Source of the DNA: Rana temporaria
Lineage: Eukaryota > Chordata > Amphibia > Anura > Ranidae
NCBI RefSeq assembly: GCF_905171775.1
Contig: NC_053497.1
Span: forward strand, 105,609,157-105,673,156
Direction of reading: 5' to 3'
Length of the DNA: 64,000 bases
Positions within the stretch are counted from its first letter, which is position 1; each line of letters begins with the position of its first letter. Below are positions 31,613 to 41,715 of the stretch, piece after piece. A program made the translations under genes and the position numbers. The notes beneath the pieces are model-generated. The model did not search any database and was not told where the DNA came from. It was given only the letters and a program-made list of their open reading frames with translations.

Positions 31613-32700
31613 GAATAAAGCTACTCATGTGGAATCATCAGTATGGACACCGAAGGCTCCCGTCACCAAACACCTACGCTGTGCCGCACATCATTAAGAG
31701 AGATGTGCAATTTACCAGCATAGGTTCTTCGTACGAGGAGTTAAAAATACATCTGGTGGGGCGGCGAAGAGCAGCAGTTGCAGGCAGAGATGAATTTTCA
31801 CCGGTCAGAAGCTGTAAAGATCACCCATCTGCCTTGGTCTCCTGCTCAGCCGACCACAAAAGTCTGGTGTAAGAGCAGACAGGAGGCAGGGTGAGAAAAC
31901 GCAGATTGGCTTGGTGATATAACAGGTGAGGAAGGGTCAGAGCTTTACCAGCTCCCCGCATGATGAATTCCGGATGAGGAGGCTTGGAGGGGGCACTCCG
32001 GCTGCACCTCTGGGCTTGGTATACAACTGGAATAATCCGCGCGACAATCGGAAAATTCACCAGTGAGCTGACACCAAATATTACCGTCACTATAAATATG
32101 AATACCTGATCATTACAGCAGAAATTTAAGAATCAGGAAAGAATATGTAAAACAGCAAAGGTGGTTTTCACAATATAAAAATGAAATACACCACTAACAA
32201 AAGATACAAACAGAGCAATAAATTCACACGATGAACCGTGAAATACATTATCCAATAAAATCCTGCAAATAAAAACATTTAACAATGAGAGGCCATGTCT
32301 GTAAATTCCATTCTTTTTATTGCCGTCTTTTATAGGAAAGATGATCGGCTCTTTCTCCAAACGCAATCAGCCTTAAATAATCGTTAATGGCTAATAAACT
32401 GACAACAAAATAACAGCCATGCACTATATAACAAAAAAACAAAAAAACACAGAACAAACATTTTCCATCACAAAAAGGTATCAAGCAAACATTTCCAGGA
32501 TATAAAATGGGTAAAAAGAATACAGGGCCGATGTCCATGACGACCCATCACTTCTAAGAGAAACAAAGGTGGCTGCTATGGGTAGCAGACCAACCTATCA
32601 GCCACTTATCATAAATCAGGTTCCAGGAGTCATAACCAGCACAGGGAGCATAAAAGCCCCAAGTAAAAACAGTCCTGCAATGAGGACTTTTACTACCTTA
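31613..32700. other. No recognised feature
   Basis: Unique-looking DNA. The minus-strand open stretch 31821-32090 encodes a hydrophobic segment (VIFGVSSLVNFPIVARI) but matches no family I know and is not VAV2-like, so it is not called. Confidence 0.45.
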
Positions 32701-32705
32701 CTATA

Positions 32706-32760
32706 AGTGAAACTAGGGTTGTCCCGATACCACTTTTTTAAGACAGACTACCAGTATCAT
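32706..32760 (+). repeat. hAT terminus fragment (TAGGGTTGTCCCGATACCAC)
   Basis: CTAGGGTTGTCCCGATACCA followed by CTTTTTTAAGACAGACTACC is the left end of a widespread vertebrate hAT-type element. Only about 55 bp remain before unrelated sequence. Confidence 0.65.
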
Positions 32761-32774
32761 TACTCCCTTTAGTT

Positions 32775-33170
32775 CTGACCTGACTATGGCTCAGGGCCCC
32801 ACCCAACAGACAGGAAGTCTGTTCCTGGGAGTCAGGGGGACTCCCATCACTCAGAGGAGTCAGAGGCTGCATGGGTGCAGCCAGAGTATGCATGTCTGCA
32901 GGAGGCAGATGTCATTGGTGATTGAGCAGCAAGGCTCTGATCAGGAGTAAGCTAGGAGAGAGCTTAACTCTAGGAAACTCGGTTTGTTCTGAGGAGCAGA
33001 CCTAAGGCCTGAAACAGTCAGATGGCAAGAATGAAAGAATAATGGTGGAACCCCCTGTGAGGGCTACTGATTTATTTGTGAACTTTTTTGTGCTTTTAAA
33101 TAAAAGTGGGCTACCAGGTCCTTAATTTAGTTCTGGACTGGCGTATTTACTAAACACGCACCTACCGCTG
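32775..33170 (+). repeat. Candidate solo LTR or LTR fragment
   Basis: It opens with GACTATGGCTCAGGG-type text, is purine-rich in the middle, and contains TTTTAAATAAAAGTGGGCTA (33092-33111), an AATAAA signal about 20 bp before a C/T-rich end. It resembles frog LTR ends I remember. No TG…CA ends with a target duplication could be fixed. Confidence 0.35.
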
Positions 33171-33188
33171 GAGTCTGATCACCCCAAA

Positions 33189-33599
33189 CTTACACCCTGT
33201 ACACACGATCAGTTTGTCCGATGGACTGTTTTAATCGGTCAAACCGATCGTGTGTGGGCCCCATTGGTTTGTTTTCCCATCAGTGAAATAAAAATAGAAC
33301 ACGTTTTAAATTTTTCCTATGGATAAAAAACTGATAGAAAAAAAAAAATCGTCTGCGTGGAAGTCCATCAGTCAAAAATCCACGCATGCTTAGAATAAAG
33401 TCAACGCATGCTTGGAAGCATTGAACTTCATTTTTCTCAGCACGTCGTAGTGTTTTACGTCACCGCGTTTGGACACGGTCCGATTTTTGACCGATGGTGT
33501 GTAGGCAAGACTGATGAAAGTCCGCTTCATCGGAGATCCGACTAAAAAATCCATCCGATTAAATTCCATCAGATATCCGATCATGTGTACAGGGCTTAA
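33189..33599. mobile_element. CCCTGTACACACGATC MITE
   Basis: The left end CCTGTACACACGATCAGTTT (33196) pairs with the right end CCGATCATGTGTACAGGGCT then TA (33577-33598). The interior has CCACGCATGCTTAGAA and CAACGCATGCTTGGAAG as facing motifs. Same or related family to 1-378. Confidence 0.8.
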
Positions 33600-33921
33600 G
33601 GCCCCATTCACACCAGCGGACCATGTCAGTTTTTTTCATCCATCCGTTTACGGATAAAAAAGGGACATACATGCATCCCTATGGGATAGCGGGTGTCAGC
33701 GGATGTTCATCCGCTGACACCCGATGTCATCAGTGTCCGCTATGCTCCGATTCTGCAGACGGAGGAAAATCCTATTTTTACATCTGTATGCAGAGCGGAT
33801 CGGGGACAGACGTCGGGTGAACACTGTCATCTGCCGGCTCAGCGGGGATCAACGGATCGATCCCCGCTGAGCAAGAGGACAAGAAAGGTCCTTACGTGAT
33901 CCGTACGTCTGAAAGAGCCCT
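33600..33921. mobile_element. GGCCCCATTCACACC MITE, abutting the previous one
   Basis: Left end TTAAGGCCCCATTCACACCA, right end CGTCTGAAAGAGCCCTAA. Internal hairpins include TCAGCGGGGATC/GATCCCCGCTGA and GGGTGTCAGCGGATG/CATCCGCTGACACCC. Family of 11369-11750. It begins at the last base of the preceding element, so the two share one junction. Confidence 0.75.
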
Positions 33922-33922
33922 A

Positions 33923-34884
33923 AGTGAAACAAATCATTTCTGTGTCTGCCAATACCGGACAAATAACATTAAATTCTGTAGCTCTGGCTCAATGGACTGC
34001 CATAGAAACCACATTTTTCAGAGCAGACTTTGGCCACCTGGGACTCTCTCCAGATGGTTCTGGGAAATGGAGAGTTGTAGGTTGCCCCAGAGTCCTCTAG
34101 AACTGCACAAAATGATCGGCTTGGGAGTAAAAATCCTATAAACCATCACCACTAACATAGCAAATGGTTTAGGGCTTTTGGTGTTGACAGGCTTTGGGCT
34201 TGTGTCTGTGGCAACAGTTTGAGATGTTTCCGAGATCATTCGAATATGACAGGCAAATTTTACATGACGTTGACCTCCTCCTGATTTGCAGTTTATGGGC
34301 CTTTGCATTCTAGTAAACTTGCATGAGAATGCACAACCTGTCTAAATGTTGAAACCACTGCCCTCCTTACAGCCATAGATCTTAAAGGCAGAAGGTTTTT
34401 CATCTTAAAGCATAGAATGCTTATAGGAGACCAATATTATCTGTGGCTTTTTTTTTGTAAATGCATGTCCGAGATTCTTCTTCACTAGGACACCCAGATT
34501 AAAAAAAATGAATTGTGTTTTAAGGTAACATTAAAGAAATATAGATATAAAGCCCCACCTACATGACATGTGGTTTAGCTAAAGCACCAAGTAACAAGTG
34601 CCATGTGTTTTTCTTGTTGTCTCATTGCTGCTGACCTCTTTTAGCATGTTTCATACATTTCCTATGTTCTCTCAGACTTAGTTGAATGTCAATTCTCAGG
34701 GAGGACTTCCTGATTTGACATAAGACCATAATCACGCACTGAACACTGGTTTACCCACTTCATAGTCTCCACCAGAAGAACAAGTTACAGGCTGCCAATA
34801 CAGAAGCGCAATTCAATAACAGACACTTAACATTGTCATCTCATAAAAGAAGCATCTGAAAAAGGAACTTTATAGCAGGATGGG
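33923..34884. other. No recognised feature
   Basis: Unique-looking intronic sequence without recognised repeats or exons. Confidence 0.5.
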
Positions 34885-35706
34885 CTGGGGGCATTAGTTG
34901 CCCACCACCCCTGCTGGGGGGCATTAGTTGCTCACCGCCCCTTTTTTAAAGTAAAAGTAAACACAATCATTAGAATCTCATACAATCTCATACAATGTTA
35001 AACATATAAGGCCCCTTTCACACTGGGGCAGGAGGTGCGCGGTGGCGGTATAGCCGCGGAATTGCGTGGTATTCGGCCTCTAGCGGTGCGGTTTTAACCG
35101 CGGCGGAAAAAGGGTTAATACCGCTGGCAATGCGCCTCTGCAGAGGCGCTTTGCCGACGGTATTGCCGCGGTGACCCATTGTTTTTAATGGGAAGGAGCG
35201 GTGGAGGAGCGGTAAACACACTGCTTCAAAGATGCTGCTAGCAGGACTTTTGGAGTGGTCCCGCCAGTGCATCGACTCAGTGTGAAAGCACTCAGGCTTT
35301 CACACTGAGACGGCAAGGCAGGAGTTTTTCAGGCAGTATTTAAGCGCAATTTTAGTACTTAACCCACCTGAAAAACTCCTGAGTGTGAAATGTGTGTCTT
35401 AATGTCATTTTTAGCCTTTTAAATCTTAATTTTTCTTTAAAGAACACCTGGTGAGGTGATCTTTAAAGAAAACGGAAAATGTAAAAGGCCTAAAATTACA
35501 TAAATATGTTTAACATTATACAAGATTCTAATGATTGTGTTTACTTAATACTTCAAAAAAAGGGGTGGTGAGTAACTAATGCCCCCCCCCCCCCCACAGG
35601 GGTGGTGGGCAACCAATGCCCCCCCCCCCCAGCAGAGGTGGTGGGCAACCAATTGCCCCCCCAGCAGAGGTGGTGGGGTGGTGGTGGGCAACAAATGCCC
35701 CCCAGC
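34885..35706. mobile_element. Foldback element with GCATTAGTTGCCCACC arrays in both arms
   Basis: The outer arms hold short tandem arrays of 'gggggcattagttgcccaccacccctgct' (34885-34945) and their inversion 'aggggtggtgggcaaccaatgcccc' (35570-35700). Inside, GTAAACACAATCATTAGAAT (34949) is inverted as ATTCTAATGATTGTGTTTAC (35527). The centre is the CTTTAAAGAACACC/GGTGATCTTTAAAG pair at 35435-35468. The left arm is split by the 35009-35398 insertion. Confidence 0.8.
35009..35398. mobile_element. GGCCCCTTTCACACTGGGGC MITE nested in the foldback
   Basis: Starts AGGCCCCTTTCACACTGGGG after TA, and ends TGAGTGTGAAATGTGTGT before TTAA at 35399-35402. It is G+C-rich with GCGGTGGCGG/CCGCGGCGG motifs and an internal TTTCACACTGAG/CTCAGTGTGAAAG hairpin. 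The interrupted arm continues on both sides, so it inserted later. Confidence 0.75.
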
Positions 35707-35800
35707 TGATATGAAACTATATGTCCCATGAAGCACTGCAAGACTGACAGTTACAAGCATGATGAGATGTGTAATTCTGCAACAGCTGGGGGGCCCACAT
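35706..35800. repeat. Short palindromic MITE (ATGTCCCATGAAGCACTGC)
   Basis: CAGCTGATATGAAACTATAT, TGTCCCATGAAGCACTGCAA, then the mirrored GATGAGATGTGTAATTCTGC and AACAGCTGG. Both outer CAGCTG/CAGCTG ends face each other. Confidence 0.55.
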
Positions 35801-35984
35801 TTCCACAGCCCTGCTTTTAGGCTTTTTTTGGAGGGGGCAGAATGTACAAAGGCCTGAAGGAAGACATTCAACAAGGCAGGTTTACAGTACCACATTGGTA
35901 ACTTTTGATGCTCTAATCATTACCATTTTTACTTCTTTGGAGAACAATCTACCATGCATTCTCACTATCTGACACTCTTGGAAA

Positions 35985-36185
35985 CTATGGGATGATTTAC
36001 TAAAGGCAAATAGACTGTGCACTTTGCAAAGTGTATTTGTAACTCTGCAAGTGCAGTTCCTCCAGAGCTTAGTAAATGAGCAGAAACTCTGCTGACATCC
36101 ATCATCCAATCGTGTGCAAGCAAAAATGCATTTTTTTTCCCTTGCATGCGATTGGGTATTCTTTGCAAAGTGAAGCCTTACCTCA
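35985..36185. repeat. 'tttactaaaggcaa' palindromic MITE, partial
   Basis: GATTTACTAAAGGCAAATAG, GTGCACTTTGCAAAGTG and AGAGCTTAGTAAATGAGCAG match the 37886-38158 copy. The right arm is mostly missing after the central TGCATGCGATTGGGTA. Confidence 0.75.
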
Positions 36186-36276
36186 TTGTCGGAATTGTGG
36201 CGGTATTCAGTCGCTAGCTTTATTTGTTCTTTTTTTTTTATATATAAAAATAAGACGACTTTACAATCACTTTTAG

Positions 36277-36532
36277 GCTACGTTTCCACTATTGTGACCC
36301 CAAAGTCATGCGGTATAGAGTGCAACTTTGATGCGACTGAGTGCAGCTTTGATCCAACTTTACAGTCTCTCTGGATCAAAGTGTATCAAATTAGTGCAGG
36401 AACCTTTTCAAAGTCGCATAGATGGGATCAGATGCCATTGAAAATCAATGGGCTGTGACTTGTCATGCAACTTTATGTGCCCAATATCGCATGACAAGCC
36501 GCAATAGTGAAAAAAGGAGCCTAATTATGGGT
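36277..36532. mobile_element. TAGGCTACGTTTCCACTATTG MITE
   Basis: Left end TAGGCTACGTTTCCACTATT, right end CGCAATAGTGAAAAAAGGAG then CCTA: inverted with few mismatches. Interior motifs GATGCGACT and AAGTCGCA face each other. About 256 bp, non-coding. Confidence 0.7.
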
Positions 36533-37505
36533 ACTAAGATGCACCAATGGATGGTGCTGCCATAAACAGTGCAAAAAAAAAATTCAAAGCAGCACCAGTA
36601 GACTGCTGTACTGTAGCAGTTCAAAAACCTTTTACAGTATTTGCCACCATAGTACAACATTTCAGGACCACTAAGGCCCGCTTTCTCAGGCAACAGTGAC
36701 AAGTAGACAAAACAGACTCAAAGCTTAAATACCCAGCTCTACCAATCACAAATCCCCTAAGTTGCAGGATCGTCCCCCCAAACGTCAAACAATTAACATC
36801 TGAAAATAGAAATCAGAACTATGATAAGTCATCAAATCAACCAAATTACAAGCACTAAGATAGGCCATAAACCACCATTCTACAAACAGCAACATTGCAT
36901 AGTGGCCAACATATTCATATCAGGCCCTGTGACACTATCACTTAACACTCCTACCTTTTGGGTGGCTGTGCCTAGATCATACCCACTTTTCTAGGTGATC
37001 CTACCCCAAATTAATACCCTGTTTGAGTTACTGCAAAAAAACACTACCAAATATGAGAACTATGAATGATATACATATATAATCACATTATAAAAGGGGC
37101 ATGACCATACACAAGATGTAAGCGACGGATGTGAGCAGTAACCATAGCAATCAACATATATCCAAAAGAAAAAGCGTAGTTTAATCCAAAGGGAGAAACT
37201 GTATTAACAGTGTGGCTCCAGAAAGCCTGATCACCTCCCTGATAGGGCATGGGCACATCATCATCACTGTTCCCCTCAACTCATGCCCCTGATATGGGGT
37301 CTTTGTAAAACGTATAGCAACAGGTATACGAATATCATGCCATGATTATATGCCTTTGTGATCGTCAATGATGGGTGGAACTGGGAATCTTGGTGGGCAG
37401 ATCTCACTATGCTAGTGTCCCAAAAAAATAAAAGCTGGCAAACCATTCAGCTTTCCAGCAACATGACAGAACTGACATTTGGAGTGAACAGCACATCAAA
37501 AAAGG
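36533..37505. other. vav2: Repeat-poor DNA beside the vav2 exon
   Basis: No TIR or tandem repeat was recognised in this ~970 bp directly downstream (gene sense) of the exon donor. It is AT-rich and unremarkable. Confidence 0.5.
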
Positions 37506-37508
37506 GCA

Positions 37509-37517
37509 TCTCTTTAC
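37509..37517 (-). promoter_or_regulatory. vav2: Splice donor of the vav2 exon
   Basis: Minus-strand sequence crosses the exon end as GGGAAG|GTAAAGAGA, close to the donor consensus AG|GTAAGA. The reading frame continues into the intron for only a few codons, which are not VAV-like, supporting the boundary. Confidence 0.9.
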
Positions 37518-37634
37518 CTTCCCGAAATCCCGAACATCAAAAAGGTCAAACGGGTCAAAAAGGTCAGCATTCCGTAATCCAAATTTATCATGGCAGACTT
37601 TCAGGAATGTTCGAATGTTCTTCAGGCACAAGAA
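37518..37634 (-). CDS. vav2: vav2 coding exon (CH domain segment)
   Basis: On the minus strand this 117-bp interval is open from end to end and encodes 39 residues beginning FLCLKNIRTFLKVCHDKFGL and ending LFDVRDFGK. From memory it matches VAV2 at about residues 69-107, in the calponin-homology domain of the Rho/Rac exchange factor. The only differences I recall from mammalian VAV2 are Ala and Asp at positions 23-24 of the segment (Ser-Glu in mammals). VAV1 and VAV3 fit less well: VAV3 reads TACCETFGMRKSELFEAF in the middle. The exon is bounded by a pyrimidine-rich acceptor ending TTTCAG (37635-37640) and a donor GTAAAG (37512-37517), and is phase 0 at both ends. VAV2 acts in the cytoplasm downstream of tyrosine kinases; the CH domain helps autoinhibit the DH domain. 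No frameshift is seen and the flanks look free of repeats. Confidence 0.93.
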
Positions 37635-37655
37635 CTGAAATAGAAGAGAATATGA
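37635..37655 (-). promoter_or_regulatory. vav2: Splice acceptor and polypyrimidine tract of the vav2 exon
   Basis: Read on the minus strand, the exon is preceded by ATATTCTCTTCTATTTCAG. This is a good polypyrimidine tract followed by CAG, with no competing AG in the last 15 bases. It fixes the exon start at 37634. Confidence 0.9.
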
Positions 37656-37885
37656 AAAATTCAGTCATCCATCCATATCAGACAGGAACCAGAACATTAT
37701 CTCAACAGCTCTGCACTTCTATTGTTATGACACTAGAAACTAGAATGCTAAATTCATCTGTTTTATTTATTTTTTAGCATTTATATTCGAGTTGTTAAAA
37801 AATGCTTTTTATTAAAATATTTGTTTTACAAACATTCAACACAAAGGGAATCCATGAGAATGGGTTTCCTGGAGCAGTATAAGAC

Positions 37886-38158
37886 TGAGGTTACATTACT
37901 GAAGGCAAATTGGATTGTGCGCTTTGCAAAGTGCAGTTGCACTCCGAACAGTTGCTCCAGAGCTTAGTAAATGAGACAAAGGTCCACTTTGCAAAAAAGG
38001 CCCAATCATGTGCAAGGAAAAAAACAAACGCAGCATTTTTGCTTGCACATGATTGGATGATGGAAGTCAGCAGAGCTTCTGTTAATTTACTAAGCTCTGG
38101 AGCAACTGCATTTTGCAATGTGCACAGTCTTTTTTGCCTTTAGTAAATCAACCTCCGT
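37886..38158. mobile_element. 'tttactaaaggcaa' palindromic MITE, near complete
   Basis: Left TTACTGAAGGCAAATTGGAT and right TTTTGCCTTTAGTAAATCAA are inverted. The next layer GAGCTTAGTAAATGAG mirrors TTAATTTACTAAGCTC, and TTTGCAAAGTGCAGTTGCAC mirrors CAACTGCATTTTGCAATGTG. Centre near 38025 (AATCATGTGCAAGG / TTGCACATGATTGG). Non-coding foldback of about 270 bp. Confidence 0.88.
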
Positions 38159-39160
38159 CTCTCTGGTTACATTACATTTCCATATATGTATGTTTACAAC
38201 ATTTCATATGTGTTGTTAACTGACTTTTTCACAAAAATAAGCGCTACACTTTTTCATATTCATCTAATTTTTGTGTTGACTTATTGCACAGCGCAGTATA
38301 TCCCATAAATAATTTTTTACCTGGGCTCAGCTGCCTGCATTTTCCTTTCAGTTTTGCCGAACATATAATAAGAACAACAATAAAATAATACAGCCCCTCA
38401 ACTTTAAAATAAAATATAAAAATTAGACAAAAAATATATATTTAAATACAAATGCCTTCCATCAGAGGTGTCACATGGATGTGGAATGATGCCCGAGTCC
38501 CTGTCTGAACAGCAAACAATGCAGAGAAAGTGGAATTTAGGTAATGTGAATAATTTTCCAATTGCACAAAGAAATGAGGGAATCCTAAAAATGACAATCT
38601 ATGCAGCAGATAATAATCTTGCTGTGTCAGCTGACCTTGAGGGGAGGGGGAAAGAAGGGGGACAGGAGAGATAAGGAGAAGCCCCCCCCCCTTCCTCCTC
38701 TTCTTCTTCCCTGCTGAGTTCAGGAGCCGAAATACTTCAGCTGGAGAGCCGAACATACAATGAATAATTCAATGTTCTGCAAATGACCAGCAGGTAACAC
38801 AACATCTTCTCATCCGAAGACAATACACAGTGCCCAGAACAGCTGCCAGCCTAACAGTGCAAGGGAGAGGGGGGAGAGCATGAGCAACATCCAGTACAGA
38901 TGCAGTCAGCCTCCAGCTGGTAGGTCATGCTGGGAATTACAGTTCCTCCAATGAACCAAAGAAGAGATGAGAAAAAGGCTTCATTATAATCAGATTAATG
39001 TTGCAATAACGATATCACTAAGGGCCAGTGAAATAATATTTGTGGAGTCCCAAAGCCAATCTTTGTAATTTTAGGTACATCTATAGCCACAGTTTTGGGT
39101 AGGGTAGGGAGGGAACGAGTAAAACCCCTTTTAGACTTACTTTGCGATCTGTATCCTATT
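38159..39160. other. No recognised feature
   Basis: AT-rich intronic DNA, with a GAAGCCCCCCCCCCTTCCTC low-complexity patch near 38675. No exon recognised. Confidence 0.5.
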
Positions 39161-39165
39161 CAAAG

Positions 39166-39465
39166 AAGCTAGCCATTCATAGATTGAAATCCGGCTGGTT
39201 CAGCAGGCACCAGCCACATTTCGATCCATGAATGGCCACCCTGGTAATACTGAAGTCCATCTATTGAGCAACTTGTGTACAACCAGCCTGTGTGGATTTT
39301 CTCAATCAATTAATGCCGCCAGCACTGATCACTGTCTTCTGATCTTCACAGTTAGAACACAGTAGCACAGCAGCACAGCAGGAGGATTTCCCTATCCACA
39401 TTAAAATGTGTGAACGGGGATATCAGATTTCTTTTTTTACTTTCATTCAACCTGAGATGATGAAT
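39166..39465. repeat. 'gctggttcagcaggcaccagcc' dispersed repeat
   Basis: GATTGAAATCCGGCTGGTTC, TTTCGATCCATGAATGGCC and ACTTGTGTACAACCAGCCTG are shared with 27300-27540 and 52513-52790. GGCTGGTTCAGCAGGCACCAGCC is itself a near-palindrome. Confidence 0.6.
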
Positions 39466-39717
39466 GTATGGGCTGCTTTACTTCTACTTTTTGTCCCGCA
39501 GACTAAAATCACTCAAGGTGATAAAAAATAAATAGAAAAATTCTAAATAAAAAAAGGCAAATTCCTTAAACTGACCATACACTATAAAAAAAAATTGTCT
39601 TGAATTGATTTCATTTAGATGTACCATCAAGTGTGTAGGGCAGGGGCTGGTCTGACTGGACTAAATTTTTATGGATTCTTTAGGTTTGTTCTTAGATCAC
39701 ACCATGCCTCGACAAAA

Positions 39718-40560
39718 TCCGGGCGCCAGGTCGCAATTGTAACAAGAAATTGTGACCTGGCGCCCGCCGGTAATTGAGGCCGCGGCTTGGCGGCCTAGAA
39801 GGCCGCCAAGTCGCAGCGGGAGGTGGATCCTGTGTCTCCGTGCGCCCCCACCTCCACGCGATCGCAGTGGGCCCGCGACGGCCGGAAATTTAGGCCGCGG
39901 CTTTGCAGCATTGTGAAGGCCCAAGCTGCCTTCTGTGACCTGGCGCCATCTGGCGGTGGCCGTTGGCATTAGAAGTAAAACAGCAGTTCTAATGTGTTTT
40001 TTTCTTTTTACTATTTTCACTGCCATCTCCTTCCCTCTAATTAGAGCCCCCAAACATTATGTATATTTTTTTATTCTAACACCCTAGAGAATAAAATGGC
40101 GATCGTTGCAATACTTTGTCACACCGTATTTGCGCAGCGGTCTTACAAGCGCACTTTTTTTGGGAAAAAAAATGATTTAAAAAAAATAAAAAAAATAAGA
40201 CAACAGTAAAAGTTATCCCAATTTGTTTTTATATTGTGAAAGATATGGTTGCGCCAAGTAAATTGATACCCAACATGTCACGCTTCAAAATTGCGTCCGC
40301 TCGTGGAATGCAGACAAACTTTTACCCTTTAAAATCTCCATAGGCGACGTTTAAAAAAATTCTACAAGTTGCATGTTTTGAGTTACAGAGAAGGTCTAGA
40401 GCTAGAATTATTGCTCTCGCTCCAACGATCGCGGCGATACCTCACATGTGTGGTTTGAATACCGTTTACAAATGCGAGCGCTACTCACGTATGTGTTAGC
40501 TTCTGCACGTGAGCTTGGCGGGACGGGCGCGTTTTCTGGCTCCTAAATTTTTTAGCTGGC
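39718..40560. repeat. Large CpG-rich dispersed repeat
   Basis: The G+C-rich left part contains a strong hairpin GGGCGCCAGGTCGCAATT / AATTGTGACCTGGCGCCC (39720-39765) and a third 'tgacctggcgcc' at 39937. The rest includes 'ccaaacattatgtata', ACCCTAGAGAATAAAATGGC and TAAATTGATACCCAACATGT. I remember this text as a common ranid repeat. No intact reading frame; class unknown. Confidence 0.55.
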
Positions 40561-40966
40561 TCCTAGATTCCAAGCAAATTTGTTAAACCCTGTATTACAC
40601 TATTTCGGTAAATCTAAAGGGAGATTGTACAGTCTGAATGGATAGTGTATAGATAGGTTATAGCTAGCTATATGCAGCTTGCACTTCAGCAGATTCTTGC
40701 TGAATCAACCAAAAATTTGAGTCATGGGTGGTCCTGTTGGCACCAACCTGCTCAAAAAAGTAAATAAAAAAGGACCAAGCCATGTGAAAAATCAGGTGAA
40801 CAGAAACTGCACCTAATCAGATGAAGTCACCGTTCTGGTACTCCAACGGCAACGGCAGCCGTTGGTAAGGCAATGTTCTCATTACAATAGTTGTCAATGG
40901 AGATTCCTCCAACTACACTGTTTAGTTTGGATGGAGGAATCTCGGAGCCCTGGTTCACACATCTGT

Positions 40967-40995
40967 GCACACACACACACACACACACACACACG
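40967..40995 (+). repeat. (CA)n microsatellite
   Basis: About 14 CA units in a row, ending ACACACGTGTCG. Candidate polymorphic marker within the vav2 intron. Confidence 0.95.
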
Positions 40996-41329
40996 TGTCG
41001 AGTGTAGGGCTGCCCTTTAATTTTAATGGGCTTGCCTACCCACGAGGAACGCAAGAAGACAAGTCACAAGTCCTGTTAATTTGCACCGCATGGTGCCAGA
41101 TTGGCTTGCATGGAACTTCATATGTCCAGGTCAGCACCGCCAGCTACGGGATCTTCCCTGAATTGTTTCCGTTTTGTATTTATGGTTATTCTTACAACTG
41201 ACTGAGGAGGTTGTTCCCCCTTTTTTCGTTCACACTCTGTAAGTCTATCTATACTCATGTTGCCAGTTCTAGCTCCATGCAGGTGGATTAGGTGCTTTTT
41301 CTTGTTACTCTGTTTTAAATTAATTACTA

Positions 41330-41415
41330 AAAATTATTGAACCAGAAAAATCTTACAGTTCCCAATCCTTCCTTACTCTATCCAAAAATAAAGATTTTGG
41401 CTTTAGATATACTTT
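41330..41415 (-). repeat. Right end of the TTAAAGTATAACTAAA repeat
   Basis: CCTTCCTTACTCTATCCAAA then GGCTTTAGATATACTTTAAG is the terminal part of the family at 10150-10535 and 63715-64000. Only about 85 bp remain. Confidence 0.6.
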
Positions 41416-41499
41416 AAGGTTATATAATAACTTTACCACCATGCCCACATTTTTTGGGGATATTAATAAAGGGTGACTCCAGTGAAGACTTTTAGAATA

Positions 41500-41715
41500 G
41501 AAGCTCCTCTGGTGCAAAGATGTAAATGATTCCGTGTTCTCTGTACAGCACTGTGGAATATGTCAGCCCTGTATAAACGAAGAATAATAATAATAATTTG
41601 TGTCACTGTGATGGGACATTAGGAGTGGAAGCTGAGTATGAGGTGAATGTTTCTTTCTACACTGTAAAGATTTGTGCAACGTGTTGGTGCTATATAAATG
41701 CATGAAATAATACGA
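41500..41715 (+). repeat. Two L2-like 3' tails in tandem
   Basis: TTCTCTGTACAGCACTGTGG … CCTGTATAAACGAAGAATAA (to about 41597), then TACACTGTAAAGATTTGTGC … GTGCTATATAAATGCATGAA (to 41710). Both are the same type of LINE/SINE 3' end as 6640-6745. Confidence 0.65.

Larger units (their letters stand above)
1..37517 (-). other. vav2: vav2 intron downstream of the exon (5' part)
   Basis: The next VAV2 exon should begin with VISAVSRLS-like residues in phase 0. I looked for it on the minus strand below 37517 and did not find it. The segment is read as more than 37 kb of the following intron. A short exon missed by eye cannot be excluded. Confidence 0.7.

Noticed and set aside
31821..32090. Possible minus-strand vav2 exon or membrane protein fragment
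   Set aside because: The translation (VIFGVSSLVNFPIVARI…) does not resemble any VAV2 segment and the frame has no clear acceptor and donor pair.
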